This document shows positions 45,870-54,559 of a stretch of DNA of 64,000 nucleotides, piece after piece. The stretch lies in assembly GCF_030811685.1 (NCBI RefSeq), contig NZ_JAUSRF010000013.1, positions 62,001 through 126,000 on the forward strand. Reading direction: 5' to 3'. Both the position numbers and the translations under genes were made by a program. Position 1 is the first letter of the stretch. Every line of letters begins with the position of its first letter. Origin of the DNA: Neorhizobium huautlense. GTDB taxonomy: Bacteria > Pseudomonadota > Alphaproteobacteria > Rhizobiales > Rhizobiaceae. The notes beneath the pieces are model-generated. The model saw only the letters and a list, made by a program, of their open reading frames with translations, did no database searches and was not told the origin of the DNA.

Positions 45870-47366
45870 ATGAACGAAGTCCCGCGCAAACTTGCAAACG
45901 CCCAGCCCGCAGAGCCGCATTACCGCGAAGCTCCGAACAATATCGAAGCGGAACAGGCGCTGCTCGGCGCGATCCTCGTCAACAACGACGCCTATTACCG
46001 CGTCTCGGACTTTTTGAAGCCGACACATCTGCACGAACCGCTGCACCGCAAGATTTTCGAGATTGCCGGCGACATCATCCGCATGGGCAAGACCGCGACG
46101 CCGGTGACGCTGAAAAACTTCCTGCCGTCCGACCAGAAGGTCGGCGACATGACGGTAGCGCAATATCTCGCGCGCCTTGCCGCCGAAGCCGTTTCGATCA
46201 TCAATACCGAAGACTATGGTCGCGCCATCTATGATCTGGCGCTGCGCCGCGCGCTGATCACCATCGGCGAGGACATGGTCAACATCGCCTATGACGCGCC
46301 GCTCGACATGCCGCCGCAGGCGCAGATCGAAGACACCGAACGCCGTCTGTTCGAACTGGCCGAAACCGGCCGTTACGACGGCGGCTTCCAGTCGTTCAAC
46401 GATGCCGTGGCGCTTGCCATCGACATGGCCGGCCAGGCCTATGAACGCGACGGTCACCTGTCGGGCATTTCCACCGGCATCATGTCGCTCGACAGCAAGA
46501 TGGGCGGCTTGCAGCGTTCCGACTTGATCGTGCTTGCCGGACGTCCGGGCATGGGTAAAACCTCTCTTGCCACCAACCTCGCCTACAACATCGCCGCAGC
46601 CTACGAGCCGGAAGTGCAGCCCGATGGCTCCTTCAAGGCCAAGAATGGCGGCGTCGTCGGCTTCTATTCGCTGGAAATGTCATCCGAACAGCTGGCCACC
46701 CGTATCATCTCCGAGCAGACCGAAGTGTCGTCCTCCAAGATCCGTCGTGGTGACATTACCGAGGCCGATTTCGAAAAGCTGGTCGCCTGCTCCCAGATGA
46801 TGCAGAAGGTTCCGCTGTTCATCGACCAGACCGGTGGTATTTCCATCGCCCAGCTATCCGCCCGTGCGCGCCGCCTGAAGCGCCAGCGCGGTCTCGATTG
46901 CCTGGTGGTCGACTATATCCAGCTGATGACGGGCTCGGGCAAATCCGGTGAAAACCGCGTGCAGGAAATCACCCAGATCACCACGGGCCTGAAATCGCTC
47001 GGCAAGGAACTCAACGTGCCGATCATCGCGCTGTCGCAGCTGTCGCGTGGTGTCGAAAGCCGCGAAGACAAACGCCCGCAGCTTTCCGACCTTCGTGAAT
47101 CCGGCTCGATCGAGCAGGACGCCGACGTGGTGCTCTTCGTGTTCCGTGAGGAATATTACGTGAAGAACCTGGAGCCTCGTGACATTTCCGACCCCAAATA
47201 TCCGGAATGGGAAGCCCTGATGGACAAGGTCAAGGGCACGGCCGACGTGATCATCGCCAAGCAGCGCCACGGACCGACCGGCACGGTAAAACTCGCCTTC
47301 CAGTCGGAATTCACCCGCTTTACCGATCTGGCCGAGCCGAGCTTCACGCATTACGAAGAGCCGTGA
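45870..47366 (+). CDS. dnaB: Replicative DNA helicase
   Basis: 498 residues. The N-terminal primase-interacting domain starts near HYREAPNNIEAEQALLGAIL. The RecA-like domain has Walker A GRPGMGKT, Walker B in DCLVVDYIQLM and the H4 region ALSQLSRGVE. It unwinds DNA at the fork. ATG at 45870; it stands alone between the L9 operon and alr. Confidence 0.97.
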   Translation: MNEVPRKLANAQPAEPHYREAPNNIEAEQALLGAILVNNDAYYRVSDFLKPTHLHEPLHRKIFEIAGDIIRMGKTATPVTLKNFLPSDQKVGDMTVAQYLARLAAEAVSIINTEDYGRAIYDLALRRALITIGEDMVNIAYDAPLDMPPQAQIEDTERRLFELAETGRYDGGFQSFNDAVALAIDMAGQAYERDGHLSGISTGIMSLDSKMGGLQRSDLIVLAGRPGMGKTSLATNLAYNIAAAYEPEVQPDGSFKAKNGGVVGFYSLEMSSEQLATRIISEQTEVSSSKIRRGDITEADFEKLVACSQMMQKVPLFIDQTGGISIAQLSARARRLKRQRGLDCLVVDYIQLMTGSGKSGENRVQEITQITTGLKSLGKELNVPIIALSQLSRGVESREDKRPQLSDLRESGSIEQDADVVLFVFREEYYVKNLEPRDISDPKYPEWEALMDKVKGTADVIIAKQRHGPTGTVKLAFQSEFTRFTDLAEPSFTHYEEP

Positions 47367-47504
47367 TTGATGGAAGGCCTGGATTTTGTCCGGGCCTTTC
47401 CTCTTATCTCAACCCTGTACCATTATTATTCGAAGCGGCTTTTCTCGTCGCGACGAAGCCTATAGGGTCGCCGCACAACAGCCCCATCGCATGAGTGCCT
47501 CCCC

Positions 47505-48692
47505 ATGAACGAGATGATCGACCTTTCCGAAACCGAAGATTTCGACACTGGCACGGCTTACGACCCGTTCGATGTGGCGCCGGTGCGGCTGACCGTCGAT
47601 CTCGGGGCGCTCACGGACAATTGGCGCGACATGGCGCGCCGCTCTGGCAATGCCCGCACCGCCGCCGTCGTCAAGGCGGATGCCTATGGTCTCGGGTTAG
47701 AAGACTGTGGCACCGCGCTTTACGAGGCCGGCGCCCGCGACTTCTTCGTGGCCGTGCCGCAGGAAGGCGCGACCTTGCGCACCTATGCGCCCGACGCCCG
47801 CATCTATGTCCTGTCCGGCATCTGGCCGGGCCAGGAAGACTTTTTCTTCGATCATGATCTGGTACCGGTTCTAGCATCGGAAGAGCAGCTTGCCTTCTGG
47901 ATGTCTGTCATCGCCGATCGTGACGAACACCCTTGCGCGCTGCAGGTCGATACCGGCTTCAACCGCCTTGGCCTTCCACTCGAAGATGCGCTGGCGCTGG
48001 CCGACGACGTCTCGCGACCGGCAAGTTTTGCCCCGGTTCTGGTGATGTCTCACCTGCATAGCGGCGACAACCCGTCCTCGCCGCTCAGCCGCGTTCAGCT
48101 CGAAGCTTTCAAGAGGGTTGCGGAGGCTTTCGAAGGCATCGAGGCAAGCCTTTCCGCCTCAGCCGGCATCTTTCTAGGGCCGGAATACCATTTTGATCTC
48201 ACCCGCCCCGGCATTGCCGTTTATGGCGGCGAGGCCGTCAACGGCATGCAGCCGCTGAAAACCGTTGCCAAGGCGGAAGCCCGCATCATCCAGATCCGCG
48301 AGGCAGCGGCCGGTTCCACCGTCAGTTATGGCGCTACCCACCAGCTGTCGCGCAACAGCCGGCTTGCCGTGGTGTCCGCCGGTTATGCCGATGGCTACCT
48401 GCGCTCGCTTTCCGGCTCCGGCGTGCCGCTGCGCGCCGGTGGCACACCGGGTGCCTTCGGTTTCGTCGGCAATACCCGCGTGCCGGTGCTTGGCCGCGTC
48501 ACCATGGACATGGTGATCTTCGACATTACCGATGTGCCGGACGGTGATGTGCGCGTCGGCGATTATATCGAACTGTTCGGCCCCAATGTGCCGCTCGACG
48601 AGGCCGCCCGCGCCGGCGGCACGATCGGTTACGAACTGCTGACCAGCCTCGGCCTGCGCCACGAGCGCCGTTATATCGACGCCAATGACTGA
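47505..48692 (+). CDS. alr: Alanine racemase
   Basis: 395 residues, with an acidic N-terminal leader of about 25 residues. The PLP Lys lies in AVVKADAYGLG and the catalytic Tyr in VSAGYADGY; the substrate-side motif GRVTMDMVIFD is also present. It makes D-alanine for peptidoglycan. It follows dnaB by 138 bp, a common alphaproteobacterial order. Confidence 0.95.
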   Translation: MNEMIDLSETEDFDTGTAYDPFDVAPVRLTVDLGALTDNWRDMARRSGNARTAAVVKADAYGLGLEDCGTALYEAGARDFFVAVPQEGATLRTYAPDARIYVLSGIWPGQEDFFFDHDLVPVLASEEQLAFWMSVIADRDEHPCALQVDTGFNRLGLPLEDALALADDVSRPASFAPVLVMSHLHSGDNPSSPLSRVQLEAFKRVAEAFEGIEASLSASAGIFLGPEYHFDLTRPGIAVYGGEAVNGMQPLKTVAKAEARIIQIREAAAGSTVSYGATHQLSRNSRLAVVSAGYADGYLRSLSGSGVPLRAGGTPGAFGFVGNTRVPVLGRVTMDMVIFDITDVPDGDVRVGDYIELFGPNVPLDEAARAGGTIGYELLTSLGLRHERRYIDAND

Positions 48693-48770
48693 TCTCTTTT
48701 ATTCCTTCTTTTGACGTCGCTCTTGGAAGCCGATAAGGACCGTGCTAGAAGAGAACAAAAGGAGATCGAA

Positions 48771-49028
48771 ATGACCGAGATCCATCTCAGTGACAAGCAA
48801 AAGGCGTTCATCGAAGAGCAGGTGAATTCCGGAGCTTACAAAAGCGCAGAAGACGTCATAGCGGACAGTCTGTCCCGCCTTGGGAGCGAGAACGAAGAAT
48901 TGCGGGCGATGATCGCGGAAGCGGACGCGCAATTGGCGCGGGATGAATTTGTCACCTACGCCAATGCCGATGCCCATGCCGATGCCATCATCGAGCGGGG
49001 GATGCGGTTATTAGACCGAAAGAGCTGA
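48771..49028 (+). CDS. ParD-like antitoxin
   Basis: 85 residues from the ATG at 48771, with AAAAGGAG. The N-terminal ribbon-helix-helix (MTEIHLSDKQKAFIEEQV, YKSAEDVIADSLSRL) matches ParD/CopG-type antitoxins, and the C-terminal helix (AEADAQLARDEF) would bind the toxin. The reading frame of a ParE-like toxin overlaps its end. Confidence 0.82.
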   Translation: MTEIHLSDKQKAFIEEQVNSGAYKSAEDVIADSLSRLGSENEELRAMIAEADAQLARDEFVTYANADAHADAIIERGMRLLDRKS

Positions 49029-49321
49029 TCTACGCCCCGCTCGCCGACACCGACCTGCTCAACATATTTCTCCATATCGCTGTGCACGATCCTGCGGCGG
49101 CTTCCGTTTTTGTCAGAGACCTGACCCGAAAGATCGAATGGATCGCATTGAGCGGCTTTCCGGGGTCCCCCCGTGACAATCTCTCGCCCGGACTGAAAGC
49201 CTTGCCCTACAGAAAACGCTGCATTTATTTCCGCACGACTGAGACAACAGTCCGCATTCTCCGCGTGGTGCATAGTCACCAGAACATCACGCCAGACTTT
49301 TTCAAGACAAACGACATCTGA
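49010..49321 (+). CDS. ParE/RelE-like toxin, no canonical start codon
   Basis: Open frame homologous in pattern to ParE: IYAPLADTDLLNIFLHIA, then ALSGFPGSPRDNLSPGLKALPY, YFRTTETTVRILRVVHSHQNI. Between the in-frame stop at 48944 and a GTG at 49082 there is no ATG, GTG or TTG. Using the GTG would remove the first helix (about 24 residues). ATT at 49010, with GGGGGA upstream, or CTG at 49025 are the only sensible starts. It may be translated from a rare start, by frameshifting out of the antitoxin, or be inactivated. End and strand are certain; the start is a guess. Confidence 0.6.
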   Translation: MRPKELIYAPLADTDLLNIFLHIAVHDPAAASVFVRDLTRKIEWIALSGFPGSPRDNLSPGLKALPYRKRCIYFRTTETTVRILRVVHSHQNITPDFFKTNDI

Positions 49322-49325
49322 TCCC

Positions 49326-50729
49326 ATGGCAAAACCCAAAACCCAATTCGTGTGCCAGAACTGCGGCACGGTGCATAACCGCTGGGCCGGCAAGTGCGAA
49401 GGCTGCGGCGAGTGGAACACCATCGTCGAGGAAGATCCGATGGGCGGCATCGGGTCTGGCCCCGGCAAGGTGCCGAAAAAGGGCCGTGCCGTCACGCTGA
49501 CCACACTGTCGGGTGAAACTGAGGAAGCACCGCGCGTCCAGACCGGCATTTCCGAACTCGACCGCGCCACCGGCGGCGGTTTTGTACGTGGTTCGGTCGT
49601 GTTGGTCGGCGGCGATCCCGGCATCGGCAAATCGACGCTTCTCATGCAGGCCGCCGCCGCACTGTCGCGTCGCAAGCAGCGCATCATCTATGTCTCGGGC
49701 GAAGAAGCCGTGGCGCAGGTGCGCCTGCGCGCGCAACGTCTGGGTGCCGCAGATACCGACGTATTGCTCGCCGCCGAAACCAATGTCGAAGACATTCTCG
49801 CCACCATTTCCGAAGGCAAACGCCCCGATCTCGTCATCATCGATTCCATCCAGACGCTTTGGAGCGATACCGCCGACAGTGCCCCCGGTACCGTCACGCA
49901 GGTGCGCACCGGCGTGCAGGCGATGATCCGCTTTGCCAAGCAGACGGGCGCGGCCATGGTTCTCGTCGGCCACGTCACCAAGGAAGGCCAGATCGCCGGC
50001 CCCCGCGTGGTCGAGCATATGGTCGATGCCGTGCTGTATTTCGAAGGCGACCGCGGCCATCATTACCGCGTGCTGCGCACCGTGAAAAACCGCTTTGGCC
50101 CGACCGACGAGATCGGCGTGTTCGAAATGTCGGATCGTGGTCTGCGCGAAGTCACCAACCCGTCCGAACTGTTTTTGGGCGAACGCAATGCCAAGTCTCC
50201 GGGTGCCGCCGTGTTCGCCGGCATGGAGGGTACACGTCCGGTTCTCGTCGAAGTGCAGGCGCTGGTGGCACCGACCTCGCTCGGCACGCCACGCCGTGCC
50301 GTGGTCGGCTGGGATTCATCCCGCCTCGCCATGATCCTTGCCGTGCTCGAAGCCCATTGCGGCGTACGGCTCGGTCAGCATGACGTTTATTTGAACGTCG
50401 CGGGCGGTTACCGCATTTCCGAACCGGCGGCGGATATGGCCATTGCATCCGCCCTCGTCTCGTCACTTGCGGATACACCGTTGCCGCCGGATTGCGTGTT
50501 TTTCGGCGAAATCAGCCTGTCCGGTGCGGTGCGCCCGGTATCGCAGACGGCGCAACGCCTGAAGGAAGCCGAAAAGCTCGGCTTTGCCGGCGCCATGCTG
50601 CCAGCCACCTCTGCCGAATTGCCGAAGGGCGGAAACGCGCGCTGGACGAAGATCGAAGACTTGCCGGATCTTGTATCGCGCATTGCCGGGTCGGCAAAGA
50701 AACTGGGGAAACAGGACGATGAGGATTGA
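49326..50729 (+). CDS. radA: DNA repair protein RadA
   Basis: 467 residues. A zinc finger (FVCQNCGTVHNRWAGKCEGC) precedes the RecA-like ATPase with Walker A GGDPGIGKST, the RadA-specific KNRFG and a C-terminal Lon-like domain. It promotes branch migration in recombination. It starts 5 bp after the toxin stop. Confidence 0.96.
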   Translation: MAKPKTQFVCQNCGTVHNRWAGKCEGCGEWNTIVEEDPMGGIGSGPGKVPKKGRAVTLTTLSGETEEAPRVQTGISELDRATGGGFVRGSVVLVGGDPGIGKSTLLMQAAAALSRRKQRIIYVSGEEAVAQVRLRAQRLGAADTDVLLAAETNVEDILATISEGKRPDLVIIDSIQTLWSDTADSAPGTVTQVRTGVQAMIRFAKQTGAAMVLVGHVTKEGQIAGPRVVEHMVDAVLYFEGDRGHHYRVLRTVKNRFGPTDEIGVFEMSDRGLREVTNPSELFLGERNAKSPGAAVFAGMEGTRPVLVEVQALVAPTSLGTPRRAVVGWDSSRLAMILAVLEAHCGVRLGQHDVYLNVAGGYRISEPAADMAIASALVSSLADTPLPPDCVFFGEISLSGAVRPVSQTAQRLKEAEKLGFAGAMLPATSAELPKGGNARWTKIEDLPDLVSRIAGSAKKLGKQDDED

Positions 50730-50772
50730 TCTTCCGTTACCGAGACGACTGATGTAAGAGGGCAGCGATAAG

Positions 50773-50799
50773 GACGTCAGTGCCTTTTCGGCACACGTC
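50773..50799 (+). promoter_or_regulatory. Hairpin between radA and cvpA
   Basis: Stem GACGT/ACGTC stacked on GTGCC/GGCAC with a 2-nt bulge and loop TTTTC. No T-run follows. Right after it CGACCGGAC occurs twice in a row, 11 bp apart. Function unknown. Confidence 0.4.
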
Positions 50800-50881
50800 A
50801 TGACAGGCGACCGGACAAAGCGACCGGACCGCCTTTCGCATTCCGGCCCCGTCGCCGATCAAGTTCTGGAGTAGGTAGTTT

Positions 50882-51460
50882 ATGCCCATCACGATTTTCG
50901 ACGGTATCGTCATCGGCGTCACGCTGTTTTCGGCCGTGCTCGCCATGGTACGCGGCTTTTCCCGCGAAGTGCTGTCGATTGCCAGCTGGGTGGGTTCGGT
51001 TGCCGCCGCCTATTACCTCTACCCGCTGATCCTGCCCTATGCGAAGAACTACACGGCGGATGACCGTATCGCGCTGGCCGCCTCCGTCGGCATCGTGTTC
51101 CTGATCGCGCTGATCATCATCACCTTCATCACCACCAAGATCGCCGATTTCATCATCGACAGCCGCATCGGCGCGCTGGACCGCACGCTCGGTTTCCTGT
51201 TCGGCGCGGCCCGTGGCGTGCTTCTTCTGGTCGTGGCACTTGCCTTCTGGAACTGGCTGGTGGGCGCACAGGCGCAACCGGATTGGGTCAAGAACGCCAA
51301 GTCGAAGCCGTTCATGGACTCTCTGGTGGTGCGCCTCGTGGCAGCACTGCCTGAAAACGTCGAGGCACGTGCGCGCGCCCGCCTGAGCGGAGAGCCTGAA
51401 CCGGGCGAAGCCGGACAGGAACAGGCGCCGTCCGACGAAGCGCCGTCAACAAATAATTGA
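50882..51460 (+). CDS. cvpA: CvpA family membrane protein
   Basis: 192 residues with four membrane segments (FDGIVIGVTLFSAVLAMVRG first) and an acidic Pro/Glu-rich C-terminus. The motif RGFSREVLSIASWV is the family signature. CvpA affects colicin V export and envelope properties; the molecular role is unclear. The cvpA-purF order is conserved. Confidence 0.92.
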   Translation: MPITIFDGIVIGVTLFSAVLAMVRGFSREVLSIASWVGSVAAAYYLYPLILPYAKNYTADDRIALAASVGIVFLIALIIITFITTKIADFIIDSRIGALDRTLGFLFGAARGVLLLVVALAFWNWLVGAQAQPDWVKNAKSKPFMDSLVVRLVAALPENVEARARARLSGEPEPGEAGQEQAPSDEAPSTNN

Positions 51461-51602
51461 CGCTATGTTGCGCTTGATACGCAGCAAACCGTCACCATTT
51501 GTGCTATCAAGCACCTGAACAGAGCAAGGCCGGACAGCGGGACAAGGATTTGACCGCCCGGCCTATTCGTTTTTCCTGTACGAAAGTAAAAGGCCAGCAG
51601 AG

Positions 51603-53093
51603 ATGAGTCAGCCGGTTCCGCAAGGCATTATCGATGATTTGGATGGCGACACGCTGCATGAAGAATGTGGCGTGTTCGGCATTTTGGGGCATCCCGACGC
51701 GGCAACGCTGACGGCACTCGGCCTGCACGCGCTGCAGCACCGCGGCCAGGAAGCCGCCGGCATCGTCACCTTCGATGGCCTGCGTTTCCATTCGGAACGC
51801 CGCATGGGCCTCGTCGGCGACCACTACACCGACCCGGCAACGCTTGCCAAACTGCCGGGCGACATCTCGATCGGCCATGTGCGTTATTCCACGACCGGCG
51901 AAGTGGCGCTGCGAAACGTGCAGCCGCTGTTCGCCGAACTGGAAGTCGGCGGCATCGCCATTGCACATAACGGCAATTTTACAAACGGTCTGACCCTGCG
52001 TCGCCAGCTGATCGCCGGTGGCGCCATCTGTCAGTCTACCTCCGATACAGAAGTCGTCCTGCACCTCATTGCCCGCTCGCGTTACTCTTCCACGGCAGAC
52101 CGTTTCATCGATGCGGTTCGTCAGATGGAAGGCGGTTATTCGATGCTGGCCATGACCCGAACCAAGCTGATCGCCGCCCGCGACCCCACCGGCATTCGTC
52201 CGCTGGTCATGGGCGAACTCGACGGCAAGCCGGTCTTCTGCTCGGAAACCTGCGCACTCGATATCATCGGCGCGAAATATGTGCGCGACGTCGAAAACGG
52301 CGAAGTCATCATCTGCGAAACGCAGGCGGATGGTTCGATCTCGATCGACGCCCGCAAGGCCGGCAATGGCCAGCCGGAACGCCTCTGCCTGTTCGAATAT
52401 GTCTACTTTGCCCGTCCTGACTCTGTCGTCGGTGGACGCTCGGTTTATGTTGCCCGCAAGAACATGGGCATCAACCTTGCCAAGGAAGCCCCGGTCGAAG
52501 CCGATGTCGTCGTGCCTGTTCCGGATGGCGGCACGCCGGCAGCGCTCGGTTATGCGCAGGAGAGCGGCATTCCGTTCGAATACGGCATCATCCGCAACCA
52601 TTATGTCGGCCGCACCTTCATCGAACCGACGCAGCAGATTCGCGCCTTCGGCGTGAAGCTGAAACATTCGGCCAATCGCGCGATGATCGAAGGCAAGCGT
52701 GTCGTGCTGGTCGATGATTCGGTCGTGCGCGGCACCACCTCGCTGAAGATCGTGCAGATGATCCGCGATGCCGGCGCCAGGGAAGTGCATCTGCGCGTCG
52801 CCAGCCCGATGATCTATTATCCCGATTTCTACGGCATCGACACGCCGGACCGGGAAAAGCTGCTCGCCAACCAGTACGAAGGCCTGGAAGCGATGTGCAA
52901 ATATATCGGCTGCGACAGTCTTGAATTCCTGTCGATCAACGGCCTTTACCGCGCCGTCGGCGGCGAGGACCGCAACGATGCGCGTCCGCAGTTCACCGAC
53001 CACTATTTTACCGGCGACTACCCGACCCGCCTTCTCGACAAGGATGGTGAAGCGGTTGGCCGCAAGGTTTCGCTTCTGGCCAGCAACGGCTGA
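51603..53093 (+). CDS. purF: Amidophosphoribosyltransferase
   Basis: 496 residues. An N-terminal propeptide (about 22 residues) precedes the nucleophile Cys in HEECGVFGILG, the Bacillus-type arrangement. The glutaminase domain includes HNGNFTN, and the PRTase loop is VVLVDDSVVRGTTSLK. It commits PRPP to purine synthesis. A strong terminator follows. Confidence 0.96.
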   Translation: MSQPVPQGIIDDLDGDTLHEECGVFGILGHPDAATLTALGLHALQHRGQEAAGIVTFDGLRFHSERRMGLVGDHYTDPATLAKLPGDISIGHVRYSTTGEVALRNVQPLFAELEVGGIAIAHNGNFTNGLTLRRQLIAGGAICQSTSDTEVVLHLIARSRYSSTADRFIDAVRQMEGGYSMLAMTRTKLIAARDPTGIRPLVMGELDGKPVFCSETCALDIIGAKYVRDVENGEVIICETQADGSISIDARKAGNGQPERLCLFEYVYFARPDSVVGGRSVYVARKNMGINLAKEAPVEADVVVPVPDGGTPAALGYAQESGIPFEYGIIRNHYVGRTFIEPTQQIRAFGVKLKHSANRAMIEGKRVVLVDDSVVRGTTSLKIVQMIRDAGAREVHLRVASPMIYYPDFYGIDTPDREKLLANQYEGLEAMCKYIGCDSLEFLSINGLYRAVGGEDRNDARPQFTDHYFTGDYPTRLLDKDGEAVGRKVSLLASNG

Positions 53094-53115
53094 GCCAAGC
53101 GATCGTGAATGAGTG

Positions 53116-53139
53116 AGGGCGTCCGGCGGGCGCCCTTTT
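53116..53139 (+). terminator. Terminator after purF
   Basis: An 8-bp stem (AGGGCGTC with GGCGCCCT, one T-G pair) around CGGCG, then TTTTC. Confidence 0.85.
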
Positions 53140-53509
53140 CATTTGGAAAGGCACGGCAACGGACAATAGGCCGCACCCGCTTCGACCGGCGCGTTGACCG
53201 ACGTCAACAGTTGACGCCGCAATGTTCGGCATAGTCTCCACAACAACGGAGACCCTGTGCCGTGTCGATTTTTGTGTCCCTTTTCAACCGCTCCTCCGGC
53301 AGAACGCCTGCGGCGCGACCATGTGTCCCTTCACGTCGGTACATCGATGGCCGGGTGACGGGACCGCGTTACCCGGGTTGCGCGCAGGGTCTTGCGCATA
53401 CCGGACGGCTGTGACAATCACGATATCCGAGAGGTCGCGCGGTACCGCCGCGAAGCAATGCCTCTGTAACGGCGCGACCGTCAAAGGCCGCAGCATCGAG
53501 GGGCAAGAT
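53140..53509 (+). other. Long upstream region of the SDR gene with GTTGAC sites
   Basis: No supported gene in 370 bp. GTTGAC (53193-53198) and GTCAAC (53203-53208) form a palindrome, and a third half-site TTGAC follows at 53211. TGTGTCCCTT occurs at 53273-53282 and again at 53322-53331. The region is GC-rich and the downstream SDR frame is open through it to 53222, but without family sequence. Confidence 0.5.
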
Positions 53510-54250
53510 ATGACGATCGACCTGAAGGACAGGATTGCACTGGTGACCGGCGCTTCGCGCGGCATCGGTTATTTCACGGCACTCGAACTGGCCAAGGCTG
53601 GCGCGCATGTGATTGCCTGCGCCCGCACGGTCGGCGGACTTGAAGAACTCGACGACATCATCAAGGCGGTCGGCGGATCGGCCACGCTCGTGCCCTTCGA
53701 CATTACCGACATGGCAGCGATCGACAAGCTCGGTGCATCCATTTTCGAGCGTTGGGGCAAGCTCGACATTCTCGTCGCCAATGCCGGCATTCTGGGCGTC
53801 ATTTCGCCGATCGCCCATGTCGAGGCAAAAGTATTCGAGAAGGTGATGAACACCAACGTCACGTCGATGTGGCGGCTGATCCGCTCGCTTGAACCGTTGC
53901 TGGTCAAATCCGACGCCGGCCGCGCGCTGCTCTTGTCCTCCGGTGTAGCCACCAATCCGCGCGCCTTCTGGGGCGCCTATGCGATGTCGAAGGCGGCGGT
54001 GGAAACCATGGGCCGCATCTGGGCCGAGGAAATGGCGCATACATCGCTGAAGATCAACATGGTCAACCCCGGCGCCACCCGCACGGCAATGCGCGCACAG
54101 GCCATGCCGGGCGAAGACCCGGAAACGCTGCCGCATCCGTCGGAAATCGCGGAAAAGATTTTGCCGCTGATGTCGCCGAGCCTGACGGAAAGCGGCAAGC
54201 TGTTCGTGGTACGCGAAAACCGGTTCGTGGAGTATCGGCTGCCGGAGTAA
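53510..54250 (+). CDS. SDR family oxidoreductase
   Basis: 246 residues from the ATG at 53510, after GAGGGG. The NAD(P) loop is TGASRGIG, NAG is in VANAGIL, and Ser-Tyr-Lys are in LLSSGVA and YAMSKAAVE. A typical classical SDR; it resembles the YciK-like group. Substrate unknown. The frame continues upstream to 53222 without SDR sequence, so the long upstream region is taken as leader. Confidence 0.88.
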   Translation: MTIDLKDRIALVTGASRGIGYFTALELAKAGAHVIACARTVGGLEELDDIIKAVGGSATLVPFDITDMAAIDKLGASIFERWGKLDILVANAGILGVISPIAHVEAKVFEKVMNTNVTSMWRLIRSLEPLLVKSDAGRALLLSSGVATNPRAFWGAYAMSKAAVETMGRIWAEEMAHTSLKINMVNPGATRTAMRAQAMPGEDPETLPHPSEIAEKILPLMSPSLTESGKLFVVRENRFVEYRLPE

Positions 54251-54332
54251 TATCGGCACGCCCCCTGTAAAACGAGAGTGGTATTCGCCTATATTGCAGC
54301 TATGATCACTTTTATTGGATAGGAAACTCGGA

Positions 54333-54557
54333 ATGTCCAGCAAAGGTCAGCACGTGGTTCCCCAGGCAGGGAAATGGGGCGTAAAAAAAGCAGGATCTGC
54401 AAAGTCGACAAGTTTGCATTCCACTCAGGCTGAAGCAATCAAAGCAGCCACGCAAATCGCGCGCAACCAGAAGACCGAAGTCTATATTCACGGCAAAGAC
54501 GGCCGTATCAGAGAACGGAACTCCTTCGGCAACGATCCTTATCCGCCGAAGGGTTGA
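54333..54557 (+). CDS. DUF2188 protein
   Basis: 74 residues from the ATG at 54333, after AGGAAAC. It shows the DUF2188 layout: QHVVPQAGKWGVKKAG, a helix with TQAEAIKAATQIA, VYIHGKDGRI and the C-terminal DPYPPKG. Function is unknown; such proteins often sit in accessory regions. It is 2 bp from the next gene, so the pair is one operon. The segment is less GC-rich than its neighbours. Confidence 0.82.
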   Translation: MSSKGQHVVPQAGKWGVKKAGSAKSTSLHSTQAEAIKAATQIARNQKTEVYIHGKDGRIRERNSFGNDPYPPKG

Positions 54558-54559
54558 GC

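Noticed and set aside
45658-45897. Small minus-strand frame before dnaB
   Set aside because: It overlaps the dnaB start, has no ribosome site and looks random.
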